Of a stretch of DNA of 16,818 nucleotides, positions 1-7,693 are shown piece by piece. How positions within the stretch are numbered: position 1 is the stretch's first letter; each line of letters opens with the position of its first letter. The position numbers and the translations under genes were made by a program. Source of the DNA: an uncultured Propionivibrio sp. (lineage in GTDB: Bacteria; Pseudomonadota; Gammaproteobacteria; Burkholderiales; Rhodocyclaceae); the NCBI GenBank assembly GCA_938040985.1, contig CALHZD010000142.1:1-16818 (forward strand), written 5' to 3'. The notes under the pieces are model-generated. The model searched no databases, was not told the origin of the DNA, and saw nothing but the letters and a program-made list of their open reading frames with translations.

Positions 1-11
1 GGGCGCCTGCC

Positions 12-233
12 CTGAAATCCTTTATCCACGAGCGTTTCAGAAAGGCTGCCCGCTAGCCCGCGTATTTAGGGCTTTTCAGAAAAGTGCGTCCGCAAGTCCT
101 TTATTTGCGGGTATCTCCAAGGGGATGCTCTGAAGCCCTTGTAAACAGGGCATCTCCGGGGATACTGCCCGCTATCCCTTTATTTATAAGGGTTCCAGAG
201 GCGTCTGCCCGGAAACGCCCTATCCACGCGGGC
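12..233 (+). repeat. Hairpin-unit tandem array A (six units of about 40 bp)
   Basis: Six successive short palindromes are centred near 26, 64, 100, 143, 184 and 225, so the period is 36-43 bp. The arms differ between units but stay complementary: CTGAAA/TTTCAG, AGCCC/GGGCT, CCGCAA/TTGCGG, GCCCT/AGGGC, CCCTT/AAGGG and GCCC/GGGC. Loops are T/A-rich, of the kind GTATTTA, TATTTAT or TATCCAC. The linkers often end in CTGCCCG before the next unit. The units run in the same direction as array B (7440-7622) and opposite to array C (9356-9540). The array may extend beyond the left edge of the window. It lies beyond the 3' end of the EamA gene and has no credible coding content. It is not CRISPR, because neither repeats nor spacers are exact. 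Confidence 0.75.
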
Positions 234-264
234 TCAGGGCACCCATATTTGAGATGCCCAAAAT

Positions 265-376
265 ATAGCGGCTCGACTTTGCCAAAGACAAGGCGGTAAA
301 GCTGCTGGCAGACCATTCAGTGCGGCAAGACCAGGCCAATACAACAACGCTGTATTTTGGCAAAGGAAGCCGCTAT
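265..376. repeat. Inverted repeat at the 3' end of the EamA gene
   Basis: Bases 265-286 and 356-376 are near-perfect reverse complements. They share ATAGCGGCT and CTTTGCCAAA, with a one-base length difference in the short middle segment. A spacer of about 69 bases separates them. The right arm overlaps the last codons of the permease gene. The structure could be a long-loop hairpin in its mRNA or the ends of a decayed miniature element. There is no strong U-tract, so a terminator role is only a possibility. Confidence 0.5.
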
Positions 377-1224
377 CGCCTTTGCCCGTACCACACGCAT
401 ACGGCAGTAGCGGCCATCGTCAGCAGCATGCCGCAGGCCGTTATCCACGACGGGCTTTCCCCCAAGATCACGATGGCAAACAGCACGCCCAGCACCGGCT
501 CCAGGGCAATCAGAATGCCGGACACGCTGGCAGGAATCGCCCGCAGCCCTTTATTCCATAAAAGAATCGCCAGCCAGCTACAGGCAATGGCGAGATAGAA
601 CAGGGCGAAGACCCCGCCGGGGTTGAGCGTAATCCGCCAGCTTTGCGTCAGCAGCAAAGTAAAAGGCAGACAGAACAGCGCCCCCAGCGCCAGAGTCGTC
701 ACGGTATAGGTTCTGGCGGAAATGCTTTGCATGATGTCCCGCCCCAGATACAGGCAGAAGACAAAAGAAATCCCCGCGCCGAGAACCAGCAGGCTGCCAA
801 ACAGGCTGATTTCACCGCCGCGTTCGCCGCCCAGAACGATCAACCCGATGCCGGCAAAGGCGGCCACGGCGCTGAGCCAGTTCAGCAGATGCGCGCGCTG
901 TTTGAAAAAGAGGTTGCCAATCAGCGTCGACAGCACCGGCTCGACGCCGGTGATCGTCGCCGCGCTGGCGGCCGAAGTGTAGTTCAGGCCGATAAACTGC
1001 AAGAGATACACCAGCGGGAAATTCATGAACGCCAGCAGACACAGACGCCTGCGCAAATGCACGGGAACGGCGCGATAACATTCGCCAAAGGCGGGCGCGA
1101 CGATCAGCGCTGCGACCACCAGACGGAATTGCACCGTCAGTACGGGGTCGGCAACGGTGTAGGAATATTTGCCGGCGACGAAGGAACTGGCCCAGATCAC
1201 AATGGCAAGCAGGGAATAGATCAT
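373..1224 (-). CDS. DMT-superfamily permease with EamA domains
   Basis: This is an inner-membrane transporter of the drug/metabolite transporter superfamily, 283 residues if started at ATG 1224. Hydrophobic segments cover almost the whole chain, consistent with about ten membrane helices in two EamA repeats. The repeat signatures are visible: the chain opens with IWASSFVAGK, repeat one has TGVEPVLSTLIGN near residues 93-105, and repeat two has LEPVLGVLFAIVILGE near 241-256. The frame is open up to 1353 (GTG/ATG), but that extension is hydrophilic and unlike the family, and no start has a clear Shine-Dalgarno sequence, so the start is uncertain. The substrate cannot be told; family members export amino acids or other metabolites. 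It lies downstream of the kinase on the same strand but about 400 bases away, so shared transcription is not evident. Confidence 0.85.
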   Translation of the reverse strand: MIYSLLAIVIWASSFVAGKYSYTVADPVLTVQFRLVVAALIVAPAFGECYRAVPVHLRRRLCLLAFMNFPLVYLLQFIGLNYTSAASAATITGVEPVLSTLIGNLFFKQRAHLLNWLSAVAAFAGIGLIVLGGERGGEISLFGSLLVLGAGISFVFCLYLGRDIMQSISARTYTVTTLALGALFCLPFTLLLTQSWRITLNPGGVFALFYLAIACSWLAILLWNKGLRAIPASVSGILIALEPVLGVLFAIVILGESPSWITACGMLLTMAATAVCVWYGQRR

Positions 1225-1635
1225 GGCGGCGGCAAAATCTTTCTTGTTTCCTGTTTTTATCTTTGGTGAACAGACCCGGTATTTTCCGGCGTGTTCCGGT
1301 GCGTTTCGGCGTGTTTTTCCGGCGGCATGGACTTGCCCGGCCGGATTCATCACATTGTATCTGCCCTGGACGGTCTTTCAGTCTGCAACCCGCTGCTTTG
1401 CCATGATTGCCATCAAAATCTGTCCGATTGACGGCACATCAATCTTACCGACGATAGCCGGTCGACCATCCGGCATCCCCGTGAGGACAGCAGGCTGATG
1501 CGAAAAGACGTAAAGACATAATGAGAAGACACGGGACTGCTGCGCCAAACACCGGCCGCCCGCCGCTTTGCCATCACGGCAGCAACCGCCAGCGACTGCG
1601 GAGAGAGACAACAAGGCCGGCAAGCGCACGCGCCG
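1225..1635 (-). other. Gap between the kinase and permease genes with a doubtful small reading frame
   Basis: No gene here can be called with confidence. A GTG-started minus-strand frame runs from 1629 to 1378 (83 codons), beginning six bases after the kinase stop. Its second half (TGMPDGRPAIVGKIDVPSIG) looks more protein-like than its first, but there is no good ribosome-binding site and no recognised family. A plus-strand frame through the same bases looks about equally plausible, which argues against both. No clear terminator follows the kinase and no strong promoter precedes the permease. Confidence 0.3.
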
Positions 1636-2973
1636 CTAGAGCGGCGCCAGTTCGAGATCAACGCAAAAATCCTGCTTGCCCTTAACGGCGGGCCGTCCAT
1701 ATTGGGCAAGCGCCGTGTTGGCCGTGCGCAGGCGCTCAAGCACCTTGGCAATGAGCACATCGCGGAAGCGCGCCAGCACCTCTTCAGAACTCAGCTCGAG
1801 CGCCGCGCTGTTGATTTCCAGAAACAGCGTCGGCGCCAGCGTCGTCACCGTCGCCCAACGCGTGCTGTCGCGCGGGTGCAGAAACGCCATTTCGCCGATC
1901 ACTTCGCCCGCGCCCGCCTGACCGATCGCCTTGCCCTCGATGGAAATTTCCACCTGTCCGTCAATGATGATGCCGAACAGACGGCTTTGTTCACCTTCGT
2001 GGATCAATGTCACCTTCTCGGCCAGGTTGCGCCAGACGCTGATACGCAGCACTTCCCAAATCTCGATATCCTCAAACTCGGTGAAAAAGGCCAGCCGGCG
2101 CAACTGCCCGAAGCGGGAGAGATCCTGCTCAGCATCGTTTTCGTCAAAAATCTTGTAGCGCACCGCCGACAGATCTTTGGCAAACTCGGCGCCGTTGCGG
2201 TAACGATTGTAGAGATCCTTTTCCAGTGCCTTACGCAGGATCGGATCGAGTTTTTCCGGCAGATTGGGGTTGAGCGCACAGACGGAAGGCGGATCCGTAT
2301 TGACGATCTTGTAGACCAGCGCGCCGGCATTGTTTGCACGGAAGGGCAGGCGGCCGGTCAGCAACTGAAAAAGCACGACGCCCAGCGAATAGAGGTCCGT
2401 CTTCTGGTTGAGCGGGTAATTCTTGATCTGCTCCGGCGACATGTAGGACGGCGAGCCGACGCCCATGACGAAGGTCGAGTCCTTGTTGCGATCCTTGTTC
2501 AGATTGAGCGCCAGGCCAAAATCGGTAATCTTGGGATTGCCATCCTGATCAATCAGGATATTGGCCGGTTTGATGTCGCGGTGCACAACGCCCTGCCGGA
2601 ATGCATGATCCAGCGCCAGACAGCATTTAAAGATGATTTCTATGGCGCGGTGCATCGGCAGGAGCTGATTGATGGCGCAAAAGCGCTCGACCGATTCGCC
2701 ATAGACCGGCTCCATGACCAGATAGGCGTAATCCTCCTCAATATGCGCATCGTAGATTTTGACGATATTCGGATGATTGAGCCGGCGTCCGATCGAATTT
2801 TCCGTTTGAAACAGCTTGCGCAGACGGCGCGACACCGCTTCATTGTCGCCCTCGAAGCGGATCAGCTTGATCGCCACCTCGCGCCCCAGGTCCGGGTCGC
2901 GCGCGAGGTATACAACCGCCGTCGCCCCCTTGCCCAGGCGACGAATGATTTCGTATTTGCCGATTTTTTCCAT
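1636..2973 (-). CDS. Serine/threonine protein kinase with C-terminal cyclic-nucleotide-binding-like domain
   Basis: This is a soluble protein of 445 residues combining a Hanks-type kinase and a regulatory domain. Kinase motifs are complete: glycine loop GKGATAVVY (14-22), ATP-binding lysine in VAIK (K36), helix-C glutamate near E58, catalytic HRDIKPANIL (131-140, D133), metal-binding DFG (151-153), and SPEQ (179-182) at the APE position. Residues from about 295 to 410 resemble a cNMP-binding/Crp-type beta-roll, with FGIIIDGQVEIS and a cassette from GEVIGEMAF (356-364) to TRWATV (371-376). The cassette loop is longer than usual, so real cAMP or cGMP binding is open. No transmembrane segment or PASTA repeat is present. 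The gene is divergent from grpE, sharing a 226-bp intergenic region. Its targets are unknown. The ATG at 2973 sits directly before the kinase fold but has only a weak ribosome-binding site. Confidence 0.9.
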   Translation of the reverse strand: MEKIGKYEIIRRLGKGATAVVYLARDPDLGREVAIKLIRFEGDNEAVSRRLRKLFQTENSIGRRLNHPNIVKIYDAHIEEDYAYLVMEPVYGESVERFCAINQLLPMHRAIEIIFKCCLALDHAFRQGVVHRDIKPANILIDQDGNPKITDFGLALNLNKDRNKDSTFVMGVGSPSYMSPEQIKNYPLNQKTDLYSLGVVLFQLLTGRLPFRANNAGALVYKIVNTDPPSVCALNPNLPEKLDPILRKALEKDLYNRYRNGAEFAKDLSAVRYKIFDENDAEQDLSRFGQLRRLAFFTEFEDIEIWEVLRISVWRNLAEKVTLIHEGEQSRLFGIIIDGQVEISIEGKAIGQAGAGEVIGEMAFLHPRDSTRWATVTTLAPTLFLEINSAALELSSEEVLARFRDVLIAKVLERLRTANTALAQYGRPAVKGKQDFCVDLELAPL

Positions 2974-3143
2974 TATTGCGTCATCACGGCTGCTGTTGCG
3001 TCAAGTGAATTTTTTCAGCCATCATATTACCTAGGCCGTCAAAGAAATGCCATAAATGCCCCGTACGGCCGATGCTCCGCTACACTTGCCCAATGCACTG
3101 CAAAACCACCGCGGTCGCATTTCCTCAAAAATTTTTGTTACCC

Positions 3144-3171
3144 CTTGAAAAACCGGGCGGCATCCCCAGTT
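3144..3171 (+). promoter_or_regulatory. RpoH (sigma-32) type heat-shock promoter for grpE
   Basis: CTTGAAA (3144-3150), a 13-base spacer, then CCCCAGTT (3164-3171). This matches the E. coli sigma-32 pattern CTTGAAA-N11-15-CCCCATNT with one mismatch. Transcription would start near 3178, about 20 bases before the grpE ATG. Confidence 0.8.
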
Positions 3172-3199
3172 GAAAGAAAAATTCCGGAGAAATCTCATT

Positions 3200-3805
3200 A
3201 TGCGAAACCACCCTCACAAACATCACCACGGCCATGAGGCCGCCGTATCCGACGCGCAAACGGCATCCGCTCCGCCCGACGTACAGGAGGCGGAAGAAGT
3301 TGCCGATACGGCAGGCGTGCCGCCAACGGAAGAGGCACAAACGCCGACGGAAGATGCACTGGCGGCGCAACTGCGTCAGGCCGAGGAAAAGGCGGCTGAA
3401 CATCACGATGCCTGGCTGCGCGCCAAGGCGGAGACGGAAAACGTTCGCCGCCGCGCACAGGAAGACATTGCCAAGGCCTCCAAATTCGCCATCGAAAGAT
3501 TTGCCAAAGAGCTGATTGTCGTCAAGGATAGCCTGGAAGCCGGCCTGGCTGCCGAAAACCCGAGCGTAGACAGCTTGCGCGCCGGGACCGAATTGACGCT
3601 CAAACAGCTCGTCGCGGCGTTTGAAAAATCCCAGCTCCGCGAAATCAACCCAGTGGGTGAAAAATTCGATCCGCACTTTCATCAGGCGATCAGCATGGTC
3701 GAGTCGGATCAGGAACCGAATACGGTCGTCAATGTGCTGCAAAAGGGTTATCTGCTCGCCGACCGCGTGCTGCGCCCCGCGCTTGTCACCGTAGCCCGGC
3801 CTTAA
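3200..3805 (+). CDS. grpE: GrpE, nucleotide exchange factor for DnaK
   Basis: GrpE is the cytoplasmic cochaperone that releases ADP from DnaK and so resets the Hsp70 cycle. The protein has 201 residues, a normal length. An acidic, low-complexity N-terminus is followed by a long coiled-coil helix (about residues 55-115, including AETENVRRRAQEDIAKASKF). The C-terminal beta-domain carries NPVGEKFDPHFHQAIS and GYLLADRVLRPALVTVA, the family signature. ATG 3200 is preferred to the TTG at 3170, because GGAG lies 10 bases upstream and the TTG overlaps the -10 element of the heat-shock promoter. An oddity is six histidines within the first 12 residues (MRNHPHKHHHGH). dnaK follows 117 bases later with its own heat-shock promoter. 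Confidence 0.97.
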   Translation: MRNHPHKHHHGHEAAVSDAQTASAPPDVQEAEEVADTAGVPPTEEAQTPTEDALAAQLRQAEEKAAEHHDAWLRAKAETENVRRRAQEDIAKASKFAIERFAKELIVVKDSLEAGLAAENPSVDSLRAGTELTLKQLVAAFEKSQLREINPVGEKFDPHFHQAISMVESDQEPNTVVNVLQKGYLLADRVLRPALVTVARP

Positions 3806-3817
3806 ATGACCGGAAGG

Positions 3818-3845
3818 CTTGAAAAAGCCGCACTCAACCGCATAT
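3818..3845 (+). promoter_or_regulatory. RpoH-type promoter for dnaK
   Basis: CTTGAAA (3818-3824), a 13-base spacer, then CCGCATAT (3838-3845), one mismatch from CCCCATNT. The spacing is the same as in the grpE promoter. It lies wholly between grpE and dnaK, so dnaK can be induced independently of grpE. Confidence 0.75.
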
Positions 3846-3922
3846 AGGCAACGACCCGGCGTTTCTCCGGACATTCTTCAGACTTCATCTGGATTTCATT
3901 GCGTTTTGTAAAGGATAGAGAT

Positions 3923-5857
3923 ATGGGAAAGACCATCGGCATCGACCTCGGCACCACCAATAGTTGCGTCGCCATTATGGAAGGCGGCGCGCCCAAGGTG
4001 ATTGAAAATTCGGAAGGCGCACGCACGACGCCTTCTATCGTCGCCTACACTGACGACGGCGAAATTCTTGTCGGCGCGCCGGCCAAGCGGCAGGCGGTGA
4101 CGAACCCGAAGAATACGCTGTTCGCGGTCAAGCGCCTGATCGGGCGCCGCTTCGAGGAAAAGGAAGTCCAGAAGGATATCGGTCTGATGCCCTTCAAAAT
4201 CATCAAGGCCGACAATGGCGACGCCTGGGTGGAAGTGCGCGATCAGAAAATCGCGCCGCCGCAGGTTTCTGCCGAAGTGCTGCGCAAGATGAAAAAGACG
4301 GCCGAAGATTATCTCGGCGAAGAAGTGACCGAAGCCGTCATCACCGTCCCCGCCTACTTCAACGATAGCCAGCGTCAGGCGACCAAAGACGCCGGCCGCA
4401 TTGCCGGGCTGGAGGTCAAGCGCATCATCAACGAACCGACCGCGGCCGCGCTCGCCTTTGGCATGGACAAGAAACAGGGCGACAAGAAAATCGCCGTCTA
4501 TGACCTCGGCGGCGGCACCTTCGACATTTCGATCATCGAAATCGCCGACATTGAGGGCGAACAACAGTTTGAAGTCCTCTCGACCAATGGAGACACCTTC
4601 CTCGGCGGCGAAGACTTTGACCAACGCCTGATCGACTACATCATTGAGGAATTCAAGAAGGAATCCGGCGTTAATCTGAAGTCCGACGTACTGGCGCTGC
4701 AACGCCTCAAGGATGCGGCGGAAAAAGCCAAAATCGAGTTGTCGTCCAGCCAGCAGACCGAAATTAACCTGCCTTACATTACGGCCGACGCTTCCGGCCC
4801 GAAACATCTAGCGCTGAAAATCACGCGCGCCAAGTTTGAATCGCTGGTTGACGGCCTGATTGAACGCACGATCGATCCCTGCCGCACCGCTCTTAAGGAC
4901 GCCGGCCTCAAGGTTTCCGACATCGACGACGTGATCCTCGTCGGCGGGCAAACGCGCATGCCCAAAGTCCAGGAAAAGGTCAAGGAATTCTTTGGTAAGG
5001 AACCGCGCCGCGACGTCAATCCGGACGAAGCCGTCGCCGTCGGCGCAGCCATCCAGGGCGGCGTGCTGCAAGGCGATGTCAAGGATGTGCTCCTGCTCGA
5101 CGTAACGCCGCTCTCGCTCGGCATCGAAACGCTTGGCGGCGTGATGACCAAGCTGATCCAGAAGAACACGACGATCCCGACCAAAGCCTCGCAAGTCTTC
5201 TCGACGGCCGATGACAACCAGTCGGCGGTGACCATCCACGTTCTGCAAGGCGAGCGCGAGATGGCTTCCGGCAACAAGAGTCTCGGCCAGTTCAACCTGA
5301 CCGACATTCCGCCGGCGCCGCGCGGCATGCCGCAGATCGAAGTCACCTTTGACATCGACGCCAACGGCATCCTCAACGTCTCGGCCAAGGACAAGGCGAC
5401 CGGCAAGGAAAACAAAATCCGCATTCAGGCGTCCAGCGGGCTGTCCGAGGAAGAAGTGCAGCGCATGATGCAGGACGCCGAGCAGCACGCCGAGGAAGAC
5501 AAGAAGGCGCACGCGCTTGCCGAAGCGCGCAACCAGTGCGACGCGCTCGTCCATACGGCGAAAAAATCGTTGAGCGAGCATGGCGCCGAACTCTCCGGCG
5601 AGGAAAAATCGGCGCTTGAGGCCGCCGTCAAAGAAGCCGAAGAAGCCGCGCGCGGCAATGACATCGACGCCATCAAGGCCAAGAGCGAAGCGCTTGGGCA
5701 AGCGGCTCAAAAGCTCGGAGAAAAGATATACGCCAAGCAGCAGGCTGCTGGCGCCGGCCAACAGGAGGCGGCGGGGTCTTCCTCCGGCGGCGCTTCCCGC
5801 CAGGACGATGGCGACGTTGTCGATGCCGAATATACGGAAGTCAAAGACAAGCATTGA
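3923..5857 (+). CDS. dnaK: DnaK, Hsp70 chaperone
   Basis: DnaK is the ATP-dependent Hsp70 that binds exposed hydrophobic segments of unfolded proteins, working with DnaJ and GrpE. It has 644 residues, typical length. The nucleotide-binding domain starts IGIDLGTTNSCVA and has the phosphate-binding motif YDLGGGTFDISI and the motif ILVGGQTRMPKVQE. The interdomain linker is DVLLLDVTPLSLG, followed by the substrate-binding domain and a helical lid. The disordered tail contains the Hsp70 EYTEVKD motif and ends in KH. ATG 3923 is chosen because AAGGA lies 8 bases upstream and the start matches the family (MGKTIGID). A strong intrinsic terminator follows 18 bases after the stop. Confidence 0.99.
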   Translation: MGKTIGIDLGTTNSCVAIMEGGAPKVIENSEGARTTPSIVAYTDDGEILVGAPAKRQAVTNPKNTLFAVKRLIGRRFEEKEVQKDIGLMPFKIIKADNGDAWVEVRDQKIAPPQVSAEVLRKMKKTAEDYLGEEVTEAVITVPAYFNDSQRQATKDAGRIAGLEVKRIINEPTAAALAFGMDKKQGDKKIAVYDLGGGTFDISIIEIADIEGEQQFEVLSTNGDTFLGGEDFDQRLIDYIIEEFKKESGVNLKSDVLALQRLKDAAEKAKIELSSSQQTEINLPYITADASGPKHLALKITRAKFESLVDGLIERTIDPCRTALKDAGLKVSDIDDVILVGGQTRMPKVQEKVKEFFGKEPRRDVNPDEAVAVGAAIQGGVLQGDVKDVLLLDVTPLSLGIETLGGVMTKLIQKNTTIPTKASQVFSTADDNQSAVTIHVLQGEREMASGNKSLGQFNLTDIPPAPRGMPQIEVTFDIDANGILNVSAKDKATGKENKIRIQASSGLSEEEVQRMMQDAEQHAEEDKKAHALAEARNQCDALVHTAKKSLSEHGAELSGEEKSALEAAVKEAEEAARGNDIDAIKAKSEALGQAAQKLGEKIYAKQQAAGAGQQEAAGSSSGGASRQDDGDVVDAEYTEVKDKH

Positions 5858-5875
5858 GATCACAACGCGGCAGCT

Positions 5876-5915
5876 AAAAGGTGGGGCGAAACATTCGCTC
5901 CGCCTTTTGCTTTTG
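5876..5915 (+). terminator. Rho-independent terminator after dnaK
   Basis: A 15-bp stem pairs 5876-5890 (AAAAGGTGGGGCGAA) with 5894-5908 (TTCGCTCCGCCTTTT), with two G-U pairs and a 3-base loop ACA. It is followed by the T-rich GCTTTTG. This separates most grpE-dnaK transcripts from dnaJ. A second short inverted repeat (TGTGCA at 5914-5919, TGCACA at 5942-5947) lies just beyond. Confidence 0.85.
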
Positions 5916-6035
5916 TGCATCTTCGCCCTGCCCGATTGGGGTGCACAGCAAAATGATCGATGAAACGTTGATCGTGAATCACGCGCAGGCGCCGGATTCG
6001 GGGAAATTATTTTTTTATTTACGCAGTCACCAGTA

Positions 6036-7172
6036 ATGTCAAAGCGCGACTACTACGAAACGCTCGGCGTCAACCGCGATGCATCCGACGATGAGCTGAA
6101 AAAGGCCTACCGCAAGCTGGCCATGAAATACCATCCGGATCGAAACCCCGACAACCCCAAGGCCGAAGCCAGCTTCAAGGAAGCCAAGGAAGCCTACGAA
6201 GTGCTCTCGGACAGCCAGAAACGCGCCGCTTATGACCAGTTTGGCCATGCCGGCGTCGACCCGCAGGCGGGGATGGGCGGTTTCGGCGGCTTTGGCGCCG
6301 GCGGTTTTGCCGACGCCTTTGGCGGAATTTTCGACGAAATCTTCGGCGGCGGTCGCGGCGGCGGCCGCACCAGTGCCTATCGCGGCGCCGACCTACGCTA
6401 CAACATCGAGGTCACGCTCGAACAGGCGGCTTTCGGCACCGAGACCAAAATTCGCATTCCCACCATGGAATCCTGTGAAACCTGCAAAGGCACGGGCGCC
6501 AAGCCGGGGACGCAGCCGACCACCTGTGCGACCTGCCATGGCAACGGCCAGGTGCGGATTCAGCAAGGCTTTTTCTCGATCCAGCAAACGTGTCCCAAAT
6601 GTCACGGCTCCGGCAAAATGATTTCCGATCCCTGCACAGCCTGCCACGGCGCGGGCCGCGTCAAGCGGCAGAAAACGCTGTCGGTCAAAATTCCCGCCGG
6701 GGTCGATGAAGGCGACCGCATCCGCCTTTCCGGCGAAGGCGAACACGGCATCAACGGCGGCCCGCCGGGCGATCTTTACGTCCAGATTCAGCTCAAGCCC
6801 CACCCGGTTTTCCAGCGCGACGGCAACGACCTGCACTGTGAAATGCCCATCAGTTTCGCCACGGCGGCGCTGGGCGGCGAAATCGAAATTCCGACGCTGG
6901 ACAATGCCGCCAAGATCAAGATTCCGGCGGAAACACAGTCAGGCAAAACGTTCCGCCTGCGCGGAAAAGGCATCCAGGGCGTGCGCAGCCACGCCCCCGG
7001 CGATCTGTTTTGCCATGTCGTCCTCGAAACGCCGGTCAATCTCACCGAACGCCAGAAGGAACTACTGCGCGAACTCGAAGAAAGCACGCATGGCGAGGGC
7101 AAGGGGAATCGCCATAATCCGCGCGCCTCCTCATGGATAGACCGGGTTAAGGAGTTTTTCTCGGCGGACTGA
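6036..7172 (+). CDS. dnaJ: DnaJ, Hsp40 cochaperone
   Basis: DnaJ delivers substrates to DnaK and stimulates its ATPase. It has 378 residues, typical of a type I J-protein. The J-domain (about 1-70) carries the essential HPD at residues 33-35. A Gly/Phe-rich stretch follows (about 71-112). Four CxxCxGxG zinc-finger repeats have cysteine pairs at 147/150, 164/167, 186/189 and 200/203. The C-terminal substrate-binding domains contain KIPAGVDEGDRIRLSGEGE and the sequence GKTFRLRGKG. The start (MSKRDYYETLG) fits the family, but no convincing Shine-Dalgarno sequence or promoter is visible in the 120 bases between the dnaK terminator and the ATG, which is odd for a normally abundant protein. Confidence 0.98.
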   Translation: MSKRDYYETLGVNRDASDDELKKAYRKLAMKYHPDRNPDNPKAEASFKEAKEAYEVLSDSQKRAAYDQFGHAGVDPQAGMGGFGGFGAGGFADAFGGIFDEIFGGGRGGGRTSAYRGADLRYNIEVTLEQAAFGTETKIRIPTMESCETCKGTGAKPGTQPTTCATCHGNGQVRIQQGFFSIQQTCPKCHGSGKMISDPCTACHGAGRVKRQKTLSVKIPAGVDEGDRIRLSGEGEHGINGGPPGDLYVQIQLKPHPVFQRDGNDLHCEMPISFATAALGGEIEIPTLDNAAKIKIPAETQSGKTFRLRGKGIQGVRSHAPGDLFCHVVLETPVNLTERQKELLRELEESTHGEGKGNRHNPRASSWIDRVKEFFSAD

Positions 7173-7193
7173 CATCCGGCGCCGTCGTTTTTT
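7162..7193 (+). terminator. Possible weak terminator at the dnaJ stop
   Basis: CGGCG (7162-7166) can pair with CGCCG (7180-7184) across a 13-base loop, followed three bases later by six T residues (7188-7193). The stem is short and overlaps the dnaJ stop codon. Confidence 0.35.
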
Positions 7194-7439
7194 CTCTACG
7201 CGCCGACCTTCAGCCGCTATCTTTTTCTACCTTTTTCCGTCGCCTATTTCGCTTCATAAGCAACGTACCCCCGCCTCCGTCTCGCGTATATCAGCCGTTT
7301 CAGGTCGGGCAAGCAGCTGCCCGGCCCATCATTTTAAAGAAACGGAAAAGGCGAATTGAGCGGTGTAAAGCATCACCGCCCGAAGCGCGGTCGCCGCGAT
7401 CGAAGACCCAGGCCAGAGACCACAACAACGCCTGCCCCG

Positions 7440-7622
7440 CAGCCCGCGTAAAACGGGCTTCTCTGGAGAGGCTGCACGCCAGCCCAATGTTTACGCGGGC
7501 TCCCGGCATGCCTATCCGCTAGCCCAGTATTTACGGGCGTACTAGATTCGCCTATCCGCCTGCCCGCTATTTACGCACGCTCCCAGCCTGCCTGCCGGCA
7601 AACGCCCGATTGACAAGGGCCG
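7440..7622 (+). repeat. Hairpin-unit tandem array B (five units)
   Basis: Palindromes are centred near 7450, 7491, 7530, 7571 and 7612, a period of 39-41 bp. Arms are AGCCCG/CGGGCT (7441-7446, 7454-7459), AGCCC/GGGCT (7481-7485, 7497-7501), GCCC/GGGC (7522-7525, 7535-7538) and GCCC/GGGC (7604-7607, 7617-7620). The fourth unit (about 7562-7580) has largely lost arm complementarity. Loops carry TTTAC or GTAAA. The array lies in the convergent gap between dnaJ and cbpM. Its unit order matches array C read on the opposite strand. The rest of the gap (7194-7439 and 7623-7693) shows no gene. Confidence 0.8.
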
Positions 7623-7693
7623 TAGAGGCGGCGGGCTTGGCGCTCCCGCTTTCCCGACGACAGGCCGCCTGCCGCAGCCCCCGGCCGGTTTTC

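Noticed and set aside
84..299. 71-codon frames on both strands over array A
   Set aside because: They run through the tandem palindromes and are a by-product of the repeat; no start signals.
2974..3199. Sigma-70 promoter for the kinase gene in the divergent region
   Set aside because: A TAATAT-like -10 exists on the minus strand, but the matching -35 is poor, so it was not called.
1702..3237. 511-codon open frame on the plus strand
   Set aside because: It lies antisense to the kinase gene, whose motifs are complete. The product is rich in Arg, Gln and His with no fold signature, as expected for a shadow frame in GC-rich DNA.
3896..5920. Two long minus-strand frames (303 and 370 codons) opposite dnaK
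   Set aside because: They are mirror frames of a highly conserved gene, and no ribosome-binding site or family motif is visible.
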